Positions 52,380 through 62,806 of a stretch of 64,000 nt of DNA are shown here, piece after piece. The DNA is taken from assembly GCF_008000935.1 (NCBI RefSeq), contig NZ_CP042831.1, positions 1,054,001 to 1,118,000 of the forward strand, read 5' to 3'. Under the pieces are notes generated by a model. It searched no databases. It saw nothing but the letters and a program-made list of their open reading frames with translations, and was not told where the DNA came from. Each line of letters begins with the position of its first letter. Positions within the stretch are counted from its first letter, which is position 1. The DNA is from Flavobacterium alkalisoli (lineage in GTDB: Bacteria > Bacteroidota > Bacteroidia > Flavobacteriales > Flavobacteriaceae). Position numbers and translations under genes: made by a program.

Positions 52380-52988
52380 TTATTTTTCGTTAGCGTAACG
52401 TCTTGCCACTTCTTCCCAGTTAATAACATTGAAGAAAGCATCAATATAGTCAGGCCTTCTGTTCTGGTAGTTTAGGTAATAAGCATGCTCCCATACGTCA
52501 AGTCCAAGTATTGGAGTACCTCCGCAACCAACTTCCGGCATTAATGGGTTATCTTGATTAGGGGTAGCACAAATGTCAAGTTTGCCTCCTTTATGTACAC
52601 ATAACCATGCCCATCCTGAACCGAATTGAGTAGCAGCAGCCTTAGCAAATTTTGCCTTAAACTCAGCAAAAGAACCAAATGCTTTTTCAATAGCAGCTTC
52701 AAGCTCACCCGTAGGTTCGCCTCCTCCTTTTGGAGAAAGTATCTGCCAGAAAAGATTGTGGTTGTAGTAACCACCACCATTATTTCTTAAAGCACCGTTA
52801 GACATGTCAAGATTGATAAGGATATTATCTATCGTTTTTCCCTCAAGATCAGTTCCGTCTATTGCGTTATTAAGGTTGGTTGTATAGGCGTTATGGTGTT
52901 TGGTATGATGTATTTCCATAGTGCGTGCATCAATGTGAGGCTCCAGCGCATCATACGCATAAGGAAGTTTTGGTAATTCAAAAGCCAT
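52380..52988 (-). CDS. sodA: superoxide dismutase (Fe/Mn)
   Basis: This enzyme converts superoxide to oxygen and peroxide. The 202-residue protein shows all four metal ligands: His27 in [12 protein letters not shown], the second His in [11 protein letters not shown], and Asp and His in [13 protein letters not shown]. The outer-sphere sequence TPNQDNPLM and [13 protein letters not shown] fit Mn or cambialistic enzymes rather than strict FeSOD, so the metal is uncertain. There is no signal peptide, so it is cytoplasmic. It is divergent from the AddA-like gene. Confidence 0.95.
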   Translation of the reverse strand: MAFELPKLPYAYDALEPHIDARTMEIHHTKHHNAYTTNLNNAIDGTDLEGKTIDNILINLDMSNGALRNNGGGYYNHNLFWQILSPKGGGEPTGELEAAIEKAFGSFAEFKAKFAKAAATQFGSGWAWLCVHKGGKLDICATPNQDNPLMPEVGCGGTPILGLDVWEHAYYLNYQNRRPDYIDAFFNVINWEEVARRYANEK

Positions 52989-53111
52989 AATATGTCTAAA
53001 TTTAAAAGATTAATATTAATTTTAATCCAAATTTAGAAATTTTAAGCTTTATAACGAAATAAGATTTTGTTATAATTTATCTTACTAAATACTAAATACA
53101 TAAATAACTTA

Positions 53112-56100
53112 GTGAAAAACGCTGCCTTTTCAATATATAATGCTTCTGCAGGTTCGGGTAAAACATATATGCTTGTAAAAGAGTATCTTAAAATTCTGTT
53201 GCTCGCCCCTACAGATGATGCCTATCGTAAAATTCTTGCCATAACCTTTACCAATAAAGCTGTAGAGGAAATGAAGAGCAGGATTATAGTGAACCTTTCT
53301 GAATTTTCAAAAGACGAACCGGATGTAAAGGCCGGGGCATTAATGAAGAGCCTTTCTATAGAAACGGGCTTGTCATTAGCTACCATAAAAGATAAGTCGA
53401 GGGCTATCATCAAGAATATAATACACAATTATGCTTCTTTTGATATTTCTACAATAGACCGTTTTACACATAAGGTAATACGTGCTTTTGCACATGATTT
53501 AAATCTTTCCGTGTCATTTGATGTATCATTGGAAACCGAAAATCTGCTTCAGGAAGCGGTTGATGCCATTATTGCTAAAGCAGGAGAAAATGATGTGCTT
53601 ACAAGTTTGTTGGTAGATTTTTCTGTAGATAAAACGGATAATGATAAAAGCTGGGATGTAACCTATGAGCTTTTTGAAATAGGCAAGTTGCTTATTAACG
53701 AGAACAACCGCAATGAGGTAGTCCATTTTAAAGATAAGCCCATTGAGGAATTTTTGTTTGTAAAGGAAAAATTACGACAGAATATAGCTGAGCTTGAACA
53801 TGAAAGCAAAGCTTTAGGTGATTCTATTTTTGATTTACTGGAACAAAAGGGAATAGACTTAAAGTCGTTTTCAAGAGGTATATTCCCTAATCATATTGGT
53901 TATATACAAAAAGGGGAGCTTAAATCAACTCATAAAAAATATCATGAGCCGGAAGATATAGCAGTCAACAAAACGGCAAAGGACAAAGATAGTATTGATT
54001 CCGTTTCGGGAGAGTTGATTAGTATGCTTCAAAAGGTGTACAGGAACTATGAAAAGAAAAACTTTTATGAGGCCTTCCTTAAAAATATTACACCCCTGTC
54101 ACTGCTTAATTCTATAAGCCAGGAGTTGGAGCGCATACAAAAAGAGCAGAACGTACTTTCTATATCAGAGTTTAACGCCATTATATATAAAGAGATCCAG
54201 AACCAGCCTGCTCCTTTTATTTATGAAAGATTAGGAGAGAGGTACAGGCACTTTTTTATAGACGAGTTTCAGGATACCTCACAAATGCAGTGGCATAACC
54301 TGATACCTCTTATAGATAACTCATTATCTTCTGAAGATATGGGAGTAAAAGGTTCCCTTATGATAGTTGGCGACCCTAAGCAGTCCATTTACCGATGGAG
54401 AGGCGGTAAGGCCGAACAGTTTATTGAGTTGAGTAAGGAGTTTAATCCTTTTTCAAACCCTGATAAGGAGATAATAGAGCTGGGTCAGAATTACAGGAGT
54501 TACAGTGAGGTGATTAATTTTAATAATGAATTCTTCTCATTGCTTTCGGGAGAATTTGAGGATGCCGATTATAAGGATTTATATGCGAATCATAGCAAAC
54601 AGGAATTTAATGATAAAACCGGAGGCTATGTAAATATTTCGTTCCTTCCCGAAATACAGCAGGATGAAGATGCAGAAGAAGCTCCCGATAAAAATCAGCT
54701 ATATCTTGAAGCTGTTTTACACACCATACAGGAAGTAAAAGCAAAAGGGTTTAATTACAGGGATATTGTATTGCTTACACGAAGGAGACAGCCGGGGGTG
54801 TTGCTTGCTAATTTTCTGACCGAAAATAAAGTCCCTATACTATCTTCAGAAACGCTGCTTATAGAAAATGCAGCTGAGGTAAAACTGATTATCAACCTGT
54901 TGCGTTATCTTAAAAGCAATGCTAACAAAGAGGCTAAAGCGCATTTCCTGTATTTTGCAGCAAACAGTCAGAATTTAGGACAAAGAACACATGATTTTAT
55001 TGCTGAAGGAATGGAGCAGCCTACCGAGGAAGCTCTTGAATTCTGGCTGAAAAATTATGGGATAAGTATCTCATTTAAGAATTGCAGGAAACGGTCGCTT
55101 TACGAAGCGGTGGAAACCATTATAGACGCCTTTATAAAGGAAAAAGGTAATCAGTCGTATGTGCAGTATTTTCTTGACCTGGTGCTTGAAAAAGATGTAA
55201 GGGCACAGTCCGGTATAGCCGACTTTCTGGAATATTGGGACAATAACGGATCAAAATTCAGCATACCGTCTCCGGAAGGAAATGATGCGGTTAGAATTAT
55301 GACAATTCACAAATCGAAAGGTTTGGAATTCCCTGTAGTGATATTCCCTTTTGCTGAGGAAGATTATGCAAAGTCGCCCCGCGATAAAATGTGGCTTGAA
55401 CTGGATGATGAAACACTTGGGTTTCAAAAAGCACTTATCGACAGTAAAAAGGAAGTTGCCGAATATGGAGATAAGGCTTCGGAATTGTATACGATAAAGT
55501 CGCAGGAAGAAATGCTTGATAATATCAATATCCTTTATGTGGCATTAACCCGGGCTGAAGAGCAACTGTATATTATATCTAACAGGAACTTTACCTCTAA
55601 AGGCGAGCTGACCAATAACATGTCGTCTTATTTTATAAAATACCTGATGCAGAAAGGTGTTTTTGATAACCGCATTGCTGGATATGAGTTTGGTAGTCCG
55701 GAGAAAATATCAGGGGCTAAAGAATATGTTTCCAACCAGCAGACTATAAAAGTGGTTGGCGAAAGGTTTAGTCCGAGAGGGGTGAAAATTGCCCAAAGGG
55801 AATCTCTTATGTGGGGTACAAACCAGCTAAAGGCAATAGAGTTTGGTAACGTGATGCACGAAATATTGTCGTTTGTGCATACAGCCGATGATATAGATCT
55901 TGCCATTATAAAAGCAACAGAAGCGGGACTTATTACAAAACTGCAGGAAGAGGAAATTAAACTAAGTCTGGAGGCAGTTGTGCATCATGACGAACTTAAG
56001 GAGTTTTTTACTCCTGACAGTATTGTATTTAATGAGCAGAACATTATCAGGAAAAATATACAGACCATCAAACCGGACAGGGTAACCATAAAAGACAATA

Positions 56101-56264
56101 AGGCATGGCTGCTGGATTACAAAACCGGGGCACATACACCGCGTTATGAAACACAGTTGGCAGAGTACGAAAAGGCATTGGAAGAAATGGGTTATGAGGT
56201 GGCTAAAAAAGCATTGGTGTATATATCAGAAAATATAAATGTGGTACATTTGTCGCATAATTAG
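53112..56264 (+). CDS. AddA/RecB-like UvrD helicase with nuclease domain
   Basis: This is the helicase-nuclease subunit of an AddAB-type double-strand break repair complex, 1050 residues long. The GTG start at 53112 leads straight into SIYNASAGSGKTYMLVKEYL, with the Walker A GSGKT at 14-18. Walker B reads IDEFQDTSQMQW (Asp384, Glu385), and later UvrD motifs include GDPKQSIYRWRGG, MTIHKSKGLEFPVVIFP and LYVALTRAEEQLY. The C-terminal PD-(D/E)XK nuclease shows AWLLDYKTGAHTPRYETQLA, with Asp1002. Its partner, the AddB-like protein, is encoded 2.8 kb downstream past kbl and ompA. Confidence 0.92.
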   Translation: MKNAAFSIYNASAGSGKTYMLVKEYLKILLLAPTDDAYRKILAITFTNKAVEEMKSRIIVNLSEFSKDEPDVKAGALMKSLSIETGLSLATIKDKSRAIIKNIIHNYASFDISTIDRFTHKVIRAFAHDLNLSVSFDVSLETENLLQEAVDAIIAKAGENDVLTSLLVDFSVDKTDNDKSWDVTYELFEIGKLLINENNRNEVVHFKDKPIEEFLFVKEKLRQNIAELEHESKALGDSIFDLLEQKGIDLKSFSRGIFPNHIGYIQKGELKSTHKKYHEPEDIAVNKTAKDKDSIDSVSGELISMLQKVYRNYEKKNFYEAFLKNITPLSLLNSISQELERIQKEQNVLSISEFNAIIYKEIQNQPAPFIYERLGERYRHFFIDEFQDTSQMQWHNLIPLIDNSLSSEDMGVKGSLMIVGDPKQSIYRWRGGKAEQFIELSKEFNPFSNPDKEIIELGQNYRSYSEVINFNNEFFSLLSGEFEDADYKDLYANHSKQEFNDKTGGYVNISFLPEIQQDEDAEEAPDKNQLYLEAVLHTIQEVKAKGFNYRDIVLLTRRRQPGVLLANFLTENKVPILSSETLLIENAAEVKLIINLLRYLKSNANKEAKAHFLYFAANSQNLGQRTHDFIAEGMEQPTEEALEFWLKNYGISISFKNCRKRSLYEAVETIIDAFIKEKGNQSYVQYFLDLVLEKDVRAQSGIADFLEYWDNNGSKFSIPSPEGNDAVRIMTIHKSKGLEFPVVIFPFAEEDYAKSPRDKMWLELDDETLGFQKALIDSKKEVAEYGDKASELYTIKSQEEMLDNINILYVALTRAEEQLYIISNRNFTSKGELTNNMSSYFIKYLMQKGVFDNRIAGYEFGSPEKISGAKEYVSNQQTIKVVGERFSPRGVKIAQRESLMWGTNQLKAIEFGNVMHEILSFVHTADDIDLAIIKATEAGLITKLQEEEIKLSLEAVVHHDELKEFFTPDSIVFNEQNIIRKNIQTIKPDRVTIKDNKAWLLDYKTGAHTPRYETQLAEYEKALEEMGYEVAKKALVYISENINVVHLSHN

Positions 56265-56303
56265 TGTCTCCTCATACACTTTTAATAAAATAACTAACAA
56301 ATT

Positions 56304-57497
56304 ATGTACGGAAAAATTAAAGAGTATTTAGCTAAGGAGCTGGAAACTATCAAAGAAAACGGATTATATAAAAAAGAGCGTATTATCGCTTCGCCTCAGG
56401 ATGCAGAAATTACCCTTGAGTCAGGACAAAAGGTGTTAAACTTTTGTGCTAACAATTACCTTGGGTTGTCATCTCACCCGGAGGTAGTTCAGGCCGCTAA
56501 GGATGCTCTTGATACTCACGGATTCGGTATGTCTTCGGTAAGGTTTATTTGCGGTACTCAGGATATACACAAAACACTGGAGCAAAAAATTGCTGAATTC
56601 TACGGAACGGAAGATACTATTCTTTATGCGGCAGCTTTTGATGCTAATGGTGGTGTTTTTGAGCCCCTTTTAGGTGAAGAGGACGCAATTATTTCAGACA
56701 GCCTTAACCATGCCTCTATTATAGACGGTGTTCGTTTGTGTAAAGCGGCACGTTACCGTTATGAGAATAATAATATGGAAGAGTTGGAGCAACAGCTTAT
56801 AAAAGCCAATGCGGAAAACAGAAGGTTCAAGATAATTGTTACCGATGGTGTTTTCTCAATGGACGGACTTGTGGCTCCGCTTGATAAAATATGTGACCTT
56901 GCAGATAAATATGATGCTATGGTAATGGTAGATGAGTGTCACGCAGCAGGCTTTATAGGTGCTACCGGTAAAGGTACCCTTGAGGCTAAAAATGTTATGG
57001 GTAGGGTAGATATCATTACCGGTACTCTTGGTAAAGCGTTAGGTGGCGCTATGGGAGGTTATACTACAGGTAAAAAAGAAATTATAGAAATGCTTAGGCA
57101 GCGTTCAAGGCCATACTTGTTCTCTAACTCGTTAGCACCTTCAATTGTAGGGGCTTCCATAAAAGTATTTGAGCTTCTGGGAAGGAATACAGAGCTAAGA
57201 GACAGGCTGGAATGGAATACCAATTATTTTAAAGAAGGTATGAAAAATGCTGGTTTTGATATTATAGACGGAGACTCGGCTATTGTGCCTGTTATGTTAT
57301 ATGATGCAAAGCTTTCTCAGGTAATGGCCGATAAGCTTTTAGAGAAGGGTATTTATGTTATCGGGTTCTTCTTCCCGGTTGTGCCAAAAGAAAAAGCACG
57401 TATTCGTGTTCAGCTTTCCGCTGCTCATACAAAAGAGCATTTGGATAAAGCAATTGCTGCTTTTACAGAAGTTGGCCGCGAATTAACGATAATTTAA
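56304..57497 (+). CDS. kbl: glycine C-acetyltransferase (2-amino-3-ketobutyrate CoA ligase)
   Basis: Kbl converts 2-amino-3-ketobutyrate and CoA to glycine and acetyl-CoA in threonine breakdown. It is a fold-type I PLP enzyme of the alpha-oxoamine synthase group, 397 residues long. The PLP lysine is Lys244 in [15 protein letters not shown]. Other anchors are [35 protein letters not shown] and [17 protein letters not shown]. Threonine dehydrogenase is not in this window. It lies between the AddA and AddB genes, 39 bases after the former. Confidence 0.94.
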   Translation: MYGKIKEYLAKELETIKENGLYKKERIIASPQDAEITLESGQKVLNFCANNYLGLSSHPEVVQAAKDALDTHGFGMSSVRFICGTQDIHKTLEQKIAEFYGTEDTILYAAAFDANGGVFEPLLGEEDAIISDSLNHASIIDGVRLCKAARYRYENNNMEELEQQLIKANAENRRFKIIVTDGVFSMDGLVAPLDKICDLADKYDAMVMVDECHAAGFIGATGKGTLEAKNVMGRVDIITGTLGKALGGAMGGYTTGKKEIIEMLRQRSRPYLFSNSLAPSIVGASIKVFELLGRNTELRDRLEWNTNYFKEGMKNAGFDIIDGDSAIVPVMLYDAKLSQVMADKLLEKGIYVIGFFFPVVPKEKARIRVQLSAAHTKEHLDKAIAAFTEVGRELTII

Positions 57498-57607
57498 CTA
57501 CATTTTAGGCTTATAAGTAGGATAATTTTTAATAAATCGTTTTGTTAGTATTACTTAACGAGCTAAATTTGTTTACTATAACCTATTTGTAATTAAATAA
57601 AAAAAGT

Positions 57608-58996
57608 ATGAAACATCTTAACAAACTAATCGTTGCTGCATGTATGGCTGTGGGCTTGAATGCACAAGCGCAGGACGAGAACAACCCATGGGCTGTTTCC
57701 TTTGGCGTTAACGCAGTTGATACAAGAACAAGTACTGCTGACGATTTTGGAGACAGGTTCAGTCAGTTCTTTGATGCTAAGGATCATTGGAATATTCTTC
57801 CATCTGTATCTTATCTTAATGTATCCCGCTATGTTGGGTCAAATCTTTCAGTTGGTTTAACCGGTTCGGTAAACAGAATTGATAAACTTGTAGAGAAGGA
57901 TGCAAACGGAAATCGTATTGTAACTAATCCAGGTGATTTAAGCTATTTTGGCCTTGATGCTGCAGTTAAATACAGTTTCATGAAGCCGCTTAACTCTAAA
58001 TGGTTTGATCCTGCACTTTATGTAGGTGGAGGCTATTTATGGTGGGGAGATGAAAATACAGGTACTTTCAACTTCGGTGCTCAGTTTAATTTCTGGATAA
58101 CAGAAAATGTAGCATTTTCACTTCAGTCAGGTTACAAAAAATCTTTTGCTGACAGAGTTGAGGTTCCATCTCACTTCCAACACATGGCAGGCTTAACGTT
58201 CAAGTTTGGAGGAAAAGATACTGATAAAGACGGTATTTATGACAAGGATGATATGTGTCCTAACGAACCAGGGCTTAAACAATTTCAGGGATGTCCTGAT
58301 TCAGACGGAGATGGTATTCCTGATAAAGATGACCAATGTCCAAATGAGGCAGGTACTGCTGAGTTCCAGGGATGTCCTGATTCAGACGGAGATGGTATAG
58401 CTGACAGAAATGATGCTTGTCCGGATGTTGCAGGTCCTAAAGAGCTTAACGGTTGTCCTGACGGAGACGGTGATGGTATAGCTGATAAAGATGATAAATG
58501 TCCTACTCAGGCTGGTCCTAAAGAAAACGGAGGTTGTCCTTGGCCGGATTCAGACGGAGACGGTGTTCTTGATAAAGACGATATGTGTCCGGATGTAAAA
58601 GGTACTGCTGCTAACCGTGGTTGTCCTGAAGTTACTGAAGAGGTAATGAAACAACTTAATGACTATGCAAGAACTATCCTGTTCAACAGTGGTAAGTCAA
58701 CATTTAAAGATGAGACTATGCCGGTTCTTGAAAACATGAAAAATATCCTTAAAGAGTACCCTCACGCTAAATTCAGCATTGAAGGTCACACTGACAGTGA
58801 TGGTAGCAACGCGCTTAACCAGACGCTATCTGAAAACAGAGCTGCTGCTGTTAAAACGTACCTTATTGAGCATGGTATCGATGCAGGAAGATTAAGATCT
58901 GTTGGTTTTGGTGAAACTCAACCAATTGCTTCTAACAAAACTGCTGCAGGTAAAGCTCAAAACAGAAGGGTAGAAGTTAAGTTAATCAAGGAATAA
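57608..58996 (+). CDS. OmpA-family protein with thrombospondin type 3 repeats
   Basis: This 462-residue outer-membrane protein starts with a signal peptide ([21 protein letters not shown]). A beta-barrel of about 180 residues follows, then five calcium-binding TSP3 repeats (about 204-345, motif DxDGDGIxDKDDxC...GCP). A C-terminal OmpA domain (about 346-462) contains the peptidoglycan-binding [20 protein letters not shown]. It tethers the outer membrane to the cell wall. The repeats are close to identical at the DNA level (for example near 58289 and 58371), which makes length change by recombination possible. Confidence 0.94.
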   Translation: MKHLNKLIVAACMAVGLNAQAQDENNPWAVSFGVNAVDTRTSTADDFGDRFSQFFDAKDHWNILPSVSYLNVSRYVGSNLSVGLTGSVNRIDKLVEKDANGNRIVTNPGDLSYFGLDAAVKYSFMKPLNSKWFDPALYVGGGYLWWGDENTGTFNFGAQFNFWITENVAFSLQSGYKKSFADRVEVPSHFQHMAGLTFKFGGKDTDKDGIYDKDDMCPNEPGLKQFQGCPDSDGDGIPDKDDQCPNEAGTAEFQGCPDSDGDGIADRNDACPDVAGPKELNGCPDGDGDGIADKDDKCPTQAGPKENGGCPWPDSDGDGVLDKDDMCPDVKGTAANRGCPEVTEEVMKQLNDYARTILFNSGKSTFKDETMPVLENMKNILKEYPHAKFSIEGHTDSDGSNALNQTLSENRAAAVKTYLIEHGIDAGRLRSVGFGETQPIASNKTAAGKAQNRRVEVKLIKE

Positions 58997-59019
58997 TTTA
59001 CTTTTCCAAAATAAATAAG

Positions 59020-59051
59020 AACGCCCCGGTTTTTCCGGGGCGTTTTTTTAT
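59020..59051 (+). terminator. strong rho-independent terminator after ompA
   Basis: The perfect GC-rich 10-bp stem AACGCCCCGG / CCGGGGCGTT with loop TTTTT is followed by a T-run. It separates ompA from the AddB-like gene, which must then rely on its own promoter or on read-through. Confidence 0.93.
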
Positions 59052-59060
59052 TTTTATAGC

Positions 59061-61835
59061 ATGGCACAAAACACCTTTCTTGATAAGCTAAGCGAAAAGA
59101 TTGTACATAGCTATCCTGATAAGCTTCAGGATATTGTTATTGTTCTTCCTAATAAAAGGGCAAAGGTTTTTTTACTGGAAGCCTTAAAAAGACAACTGGA
59201 CAAAACTGTTTTTGCTCCCGAAATTATCAGTATAGAAGATTTTGTGCAGAATGTATCGGGTATAAGATCGATAGATCCTATCGAACTGTTGTTTGAATTT
59301 TATGCTGTTTATCTAAGGATAACCGAAAAGGAGAAACAACAGCCTTTTGAAAATTTTGCCAATTGGGCAAAAACACTTCTTCAGGATTTTAATGAAATAG
59401 ACCGTTACCTGCTTAATCCAAAACATGTACTTTCTTACCTAAAGGATATAGAAGATATTAAACACTGGTCACTGGATTTACAAAACAGGACCACAATGAT
59501 TGAGAATTACCTTGAATTTTGGAATCTCCTGCCTTTATATTATGATTCGTTATACAATCATCTGTTGCAAAAAGAAACGGGCTACCAGGGGCTTATTTAT
59601 CGTGAGGCGGTAGGTAACATCAATCACTTTTCTAATGCATTTAAAAAGCATAAACTGATTTTTGCAGGGTTTAACGCCCTAAATGCTGCTGAAGAAAAAA
59701 TTATCAGGCATTTGCTTTCCGCAGGGCAGGCAGAAATCTACTGGGATATAGACGAGACCTTCTTAAATGATCCTTACCATGATGCTGGGCTTTTTGTAAG
59801 GCGCTTTAAGCAGTCTTGGAGGGAATACCATACACAACCGTTTGAATGGATTGCTAACGATTTTAGCAAAGAGAAAAATATTAAGGTTATTGGTACGCCC
59901 AAAACTGTAGGGCAGGCCAAAATAGCCGGGCAGATTGTTGAAAAACTCCAGTCTGAAGGGCATAGCCTGGACAAAACTGCTTTGGTATTGGGAGAGGAAA
60001 ATATGCTTATCCCAATGCTATATAGCCTTCCTGCAAGTGTAGGTAGTCTTAATATTACTATGGGTTATAGTAGTAAGAACAATCCTGCGCAGTTGCTTAT
60101 ACAAAAGCTGTTTAAACTGCATACCAATGCCATAAACCGTAGCGAGAAAAGCTATACGCTTTACTATCGTGAAGTACTGGATATTCTAACGCATCCATTG
60201 GTAGAGCCGCATTCGGGGGCTGCAAAACTGGTTGAGACCATCAATAAAAATAATATCACATTCTTTTCCTTAAACAAGCTGTTTGAAATTCAGGGAGAGG
60301 CCACCCCTTTCTTCAATCTGCTTTTTGAAAGATGGGATAATGATGTGAAGGCAGTGCTTAACCGCCTTTCGGAAATACTGCTTACGCTTAAATCATATAT
60401 GGGTAATGATGATGATGAAGAAAAGATAGCTAAGGCATTTTTATATTCGGTGTTCAAAGTAATCAATAAGCTTATCAATTATGCCGAGGCGCATCATGAA
60501 ATGAACAGCCTGGCTGTGCTTTATACTATTTACAAGCAGGTCGCCGAACTGGCGGAGGTATCCTTCGAAGGAGAGCCGCTTACCGGACTTCAGATAATGG
60601 GGGTGCTGGAAAGCCGGGTGCTTGATTTTGAGAACGTAATCATCACGTCTATGAATGAAGGGAAGTTTCCGTCAGGAAAAACACAAAACTCATTCATTCC
60701 CTATGATGTGAAAAGGGAACTGGGGCTGCCAACATACAAAGAAAAGGATGCTATTTACAGCTACCACTTTTACCACCTGCTTATGCGGGCAAAAAACGTA
60801 TACCTGCTTTACAATACCGAAAGTGAGGGGCTTGATGCCGGAGAGCGAAGCCGTTTCCTTACCCAGCTTGAAATAGAAAGAAAACCACAACATAACCTGC
60901 AAAGTACCATTTATAATGCTTATTTGCCTGATAAGGCCTATGAGCCAATGGTGATACAGAAGTCTGAAAAGGTTATGGAAAGGCTTAAGGAGATAGCTAC
61001 TGGTAAGGGCTTTTCGCCATCGGCATTAACGGGATATATCCGTAACCCTATACAGTTTTATTATCAAAGGGTGTTGCGAATCCGTGAAGTGGACGAGGTA
61101 GAAGAGAGTATTGCGCTTAATACATTGGGAACCATTATACACGGAGCTCTGGAAGAGCTTTACAAACCGTTCGTTAATAAATTCCTTACCGTTCAGGATA
61201 TAGACGGCATGAAAGCCTTAGCCGATGATGAGGTTATGCGTCAATTTGTTTTGGTATATAAAGAAGGCGAGATTAAAAAAGGGCGTAACCTGTTAGCCTT
61301 TGAGGTAGCCAAACGTAACGTGCATAATTTATTAAAACAGGAACGAAGGCTTATAGAAGAAGGCGATGCGGTAAAAGTACTGGCATTGGAACAGACTTTT
61401 GAACGTACACTGGAAGACAGCAGGCTGCCTTTTTCTGTAAAGATATCGGGTAATATAGACCGCATTGAGCAACGCAACGGAAAGATTAGAATAGTTGACT
61501 ACAAGACCGGAAAGGTAGAGAAAGGTAATCTTGTGCTGAAAGCATGGGACGGACTCCCGTTAGATATAAAAAACGAAAAGATAATACAGCTGCTTACCTA
61601 TGCTTTTATGTATGAACCTAACGCAAACGGTATGGAAACCGAGGCAGGTATTATATCGTTCAAGAATATGAAAACAGGCTTTATGAATTTTAGCTTTAAG
61701 GATGGTTTTGACCGAAGCGCACCTGCCTCTAATGTTATTGATAGCGATACCCTTGAAGAGTTTAAAACACAGCTTGTAAGCCTTATTAATGAAATTTTAA
61801 ATCCAGATATCCCGTTTGAGGAAAAAATGGATTAG
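59061..61835 (+). CDS. AddB-like PD-(D/E)XK nuclease family protein
   Basis: This 924-residue protein resembles the AddB subunit. The N-terminal helicase-like part opens with DIVIVLPNKRAKVFLLEALK and carries no intact Walker A. The ILESRVLDFENVIITSMNEG region is the remnant helicase motif. The C-terminal nuclease shows SPSALTGYIRNPIQFYYQRV, LGTIIHGALEELYKPF and IRIVDYKTGKVEKG, with Asp813. I see no cysteine anywhere in the protein, so the 4Fe-4S cluster that pins the nuclease domain in B. subtilis AddB cannot form. The ATG lies just behind the ompA terminator. Confidence 0.85.
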   Translation: MAQNTFLDKLSEKIVHSYPDKLQDIVIVLPNKRAKVFLLEALKRQLDKTVFAPEIISIEDFVQNVSGIRSIDPIELLFEFYAVYLRITEKEKQQPFENFANWAKTLLQDFNEIDRYLLNPKHVLSYLKDIEDIKHWSLDLQNRTTMIENYLEFWNLLPLYYDSLYNHLLQKETGYQGLIYREAVGNINHFSNAFKKHKLIFAGFNALNAAEEKIIRHLLSAGQAEIYWDIDETFLNDPYHDAGLFVRRFKQSWREYHTQPFEWIANDFSKEKNIKVIGTPKTVGQAKIAGQIVEKLQSEGHSLDKTALVLGEENMLIPMLYSLPASVGSLNITMGYSSKNNPAQLLIQKLFKLHTNAINRSEKSYTLYYREVLDILTHPLVEPHSGAAKLVETINKNNITFFSLNKLFEIQGEATPFFNLLFERWDNDVKAVLNRLSEILLTLKSYMGNDDDEEKIAKAFLYSVFKVINKLINYAEAHHEMNSLAVLYTIYKQVAELAEVSFEGEPLTGLQIMGVLESRVLDFENVIITSMNEGKFPSGKTQNSFIPYDVKRELGLPTYKEKDAIYSYHFYHLLMRAKNVYLLYNTESEGLDAGERSRFLTQLEIERKPQHNLQSTIYNAYLPDKAYEPMVIQKSEKVMERLKEIATGKGFSPSALTGYIRNPIQFYYQRVLRIREVDEVEESIALNTLGTIIHGALEELYKPFVNKFLTVQDIDGMKALADDEVMRQFVLVYKEGEIKKGRNLLAFEVAKRNVHNLLKQERRLIEEGDAVKVLALEQTFERTLEDSRLPFSVKISGNIDRIEQRNGKIRIVDYKTGKVEKGNLVLKAWDGLPLDIKNEKIIQLLTYAFMYEPNANGMETEAGIISFKNMKTGFMNFSFKDGFDRSAPASNVIDSDTLEEFKTQLVSLINEILNPDIPFEEKMD

Positions 61836-61852
61836 TATTTATTTATGTTTTG

Positions 61853-62638
61853 TCAATAGATTGTTCTGAAAAACTCTAAAAGGTCTCTTTGTAAATCTTC
61901 CCTATCTTCTATATGTGCCATGTGCCCGTCGGGGTAGGTAATAAGTTTTATGTTGGTCCCGTCAAGCTGGCTAAGGCTGTCCTGATAATTCATAACAGGA
62001 TCTTTTTTGCCTAAAACAAGTAGTATAGGATAGTTTGCTGTGTGTAAAAGCATTTCCCTGTCCTTTCTTACCTTCATACCTTCCAGTGCGGCTACAATGC
62101 CCTGTAAAGGTGTTTTTAAAGCCTCGTTGCGTACAGCCTCGATTTCATCAGTTAAGCGCTCACGATTCTCCTCGCTAAAAAGATTAGCAATAGCCAGGCG
62201 TACAAAATTGGTATAGCTTTGCTTTACCGCTTTAATGGCCCTGTCCCGATTTAGTTTGCGTTCCTCGCTATCGGGGCGTGATGTGGAGTTTTGAAGCACA
62301 ATACCTTTAACCATATCAGGATACAGTTCTGCTATGGCAAGTGAAACATAACCCCCCATAGAATGGCCCACAAAAACAGCTTCTGTAATATTTAGTTCTT
62401 CCAGTACGGCATACACAACATCGGCCATATCTTCCATGGTATGGATGTAGCCTATGCAATCGGTTTGGCCGTGGCCTAAAAGGTCTATGGTTATAACACG
62501 GTAGTATTTTGAAAATTCAGCAACATAGGGTACCCACATCGTGCTGTTTTCTAAAAAGCCATGCAGCAGTACGATTACTTTTCCGTTTCCGGTATCGGTA
62601 TAGCTAACAGCGGCGTTTTTGTAGTGTAAATGCTTCAA
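61853..62638 (-). CDS. alpha/beta hydrolase
   Basis: This cytoplasmic alpha/beta hydrolase has 261 residues. The oxyanion region is VLLHGFLENSTMW, the nucleophile elbow VFVGHSMGGYVSLA gives Ser in GHSMG, the acid is probably in LVLGKKDPVMNY, and the catalytic His lies in YPDGHMAHIEDREDL. No signal peptide is present. The substrate is unknown, since this fold covers esterases, lactonases and others. It is convergent with the AddB-like gene, 17 bases apart. Confidence 0.87.
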   Translation of the reverse strand: MKHLHYKNAAVSYTDTGNGKVIVLLHGFLENSTMWVPYVAEFSKYYRVITIDLLGHGQTDCIGYIHTMEDMADVVYAVLEELNITEAVFVGHSMGGYVSLAIAELYPDMVKGIVLQNSTSRPDSEERKLNRDRAIKAVKQSYTNFVRLAIANLFSEENRERLTDEIEAVRNEALKTPLQGIVAALEGMKVRKDREMLLHTANYPILLVLGKKDPVMNYQDSLSQLDGTNIKLITYPDGHMAHIEDREDLQRDLLEFFRTIY

Positions 62639-62719
62639 GTTTCAGATATAAAATGAATTGCAAAATTAGCTTTTACCGTATTAGAATACTAATGCAGAGA
62701 AAGTTTTAGTAAAAAAATA

Positions 62720-62747
62720 ACGGCTCATAAGTATGAGCCGTTTTATA
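62720..62747. terminator. hairpin terminator upstream of the hydrolase gene
   Basis: The perfect 10-bp stem AACGGCTCAT / ATGAGCCGTT with loop AAGT has an A-run on its left side. On the minus strand it would terminate the aminopeptidase gene transcript. Confidence 0.8.
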
Positions 62748-62753
62748 TTTTAC

Positions 62754-62788
62754 ACACCCCTAACCCCTCTCAAGAGGGGAACTGGGTA
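62754..62788. repeat. C/G-rich palindromic intergenic repeat
   Basis: A C-rich stretch (CACCCCTAACCCCTCT) leads into CCCCTCTCAAGAGGGG, a 7-bp palindrome at 62765-62780. It is out of keeping with the AT-rich surroundings and resembles dispersed intergenic palindromes found in many Bacteroidetes genomes. Only one copy lies in this window. Confidence 0.45.
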
Positions 62789-62806
62789 CTGTGACTGAAA
62801 ACTTAT

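Noticed and set aside
58218..58635. Regularly spaced near-identical units, possible CRISPR array
   Set aside because: They encode the five TSP3 protein repeats of the OmpA gene in frame, with no spacer-like variable segments.
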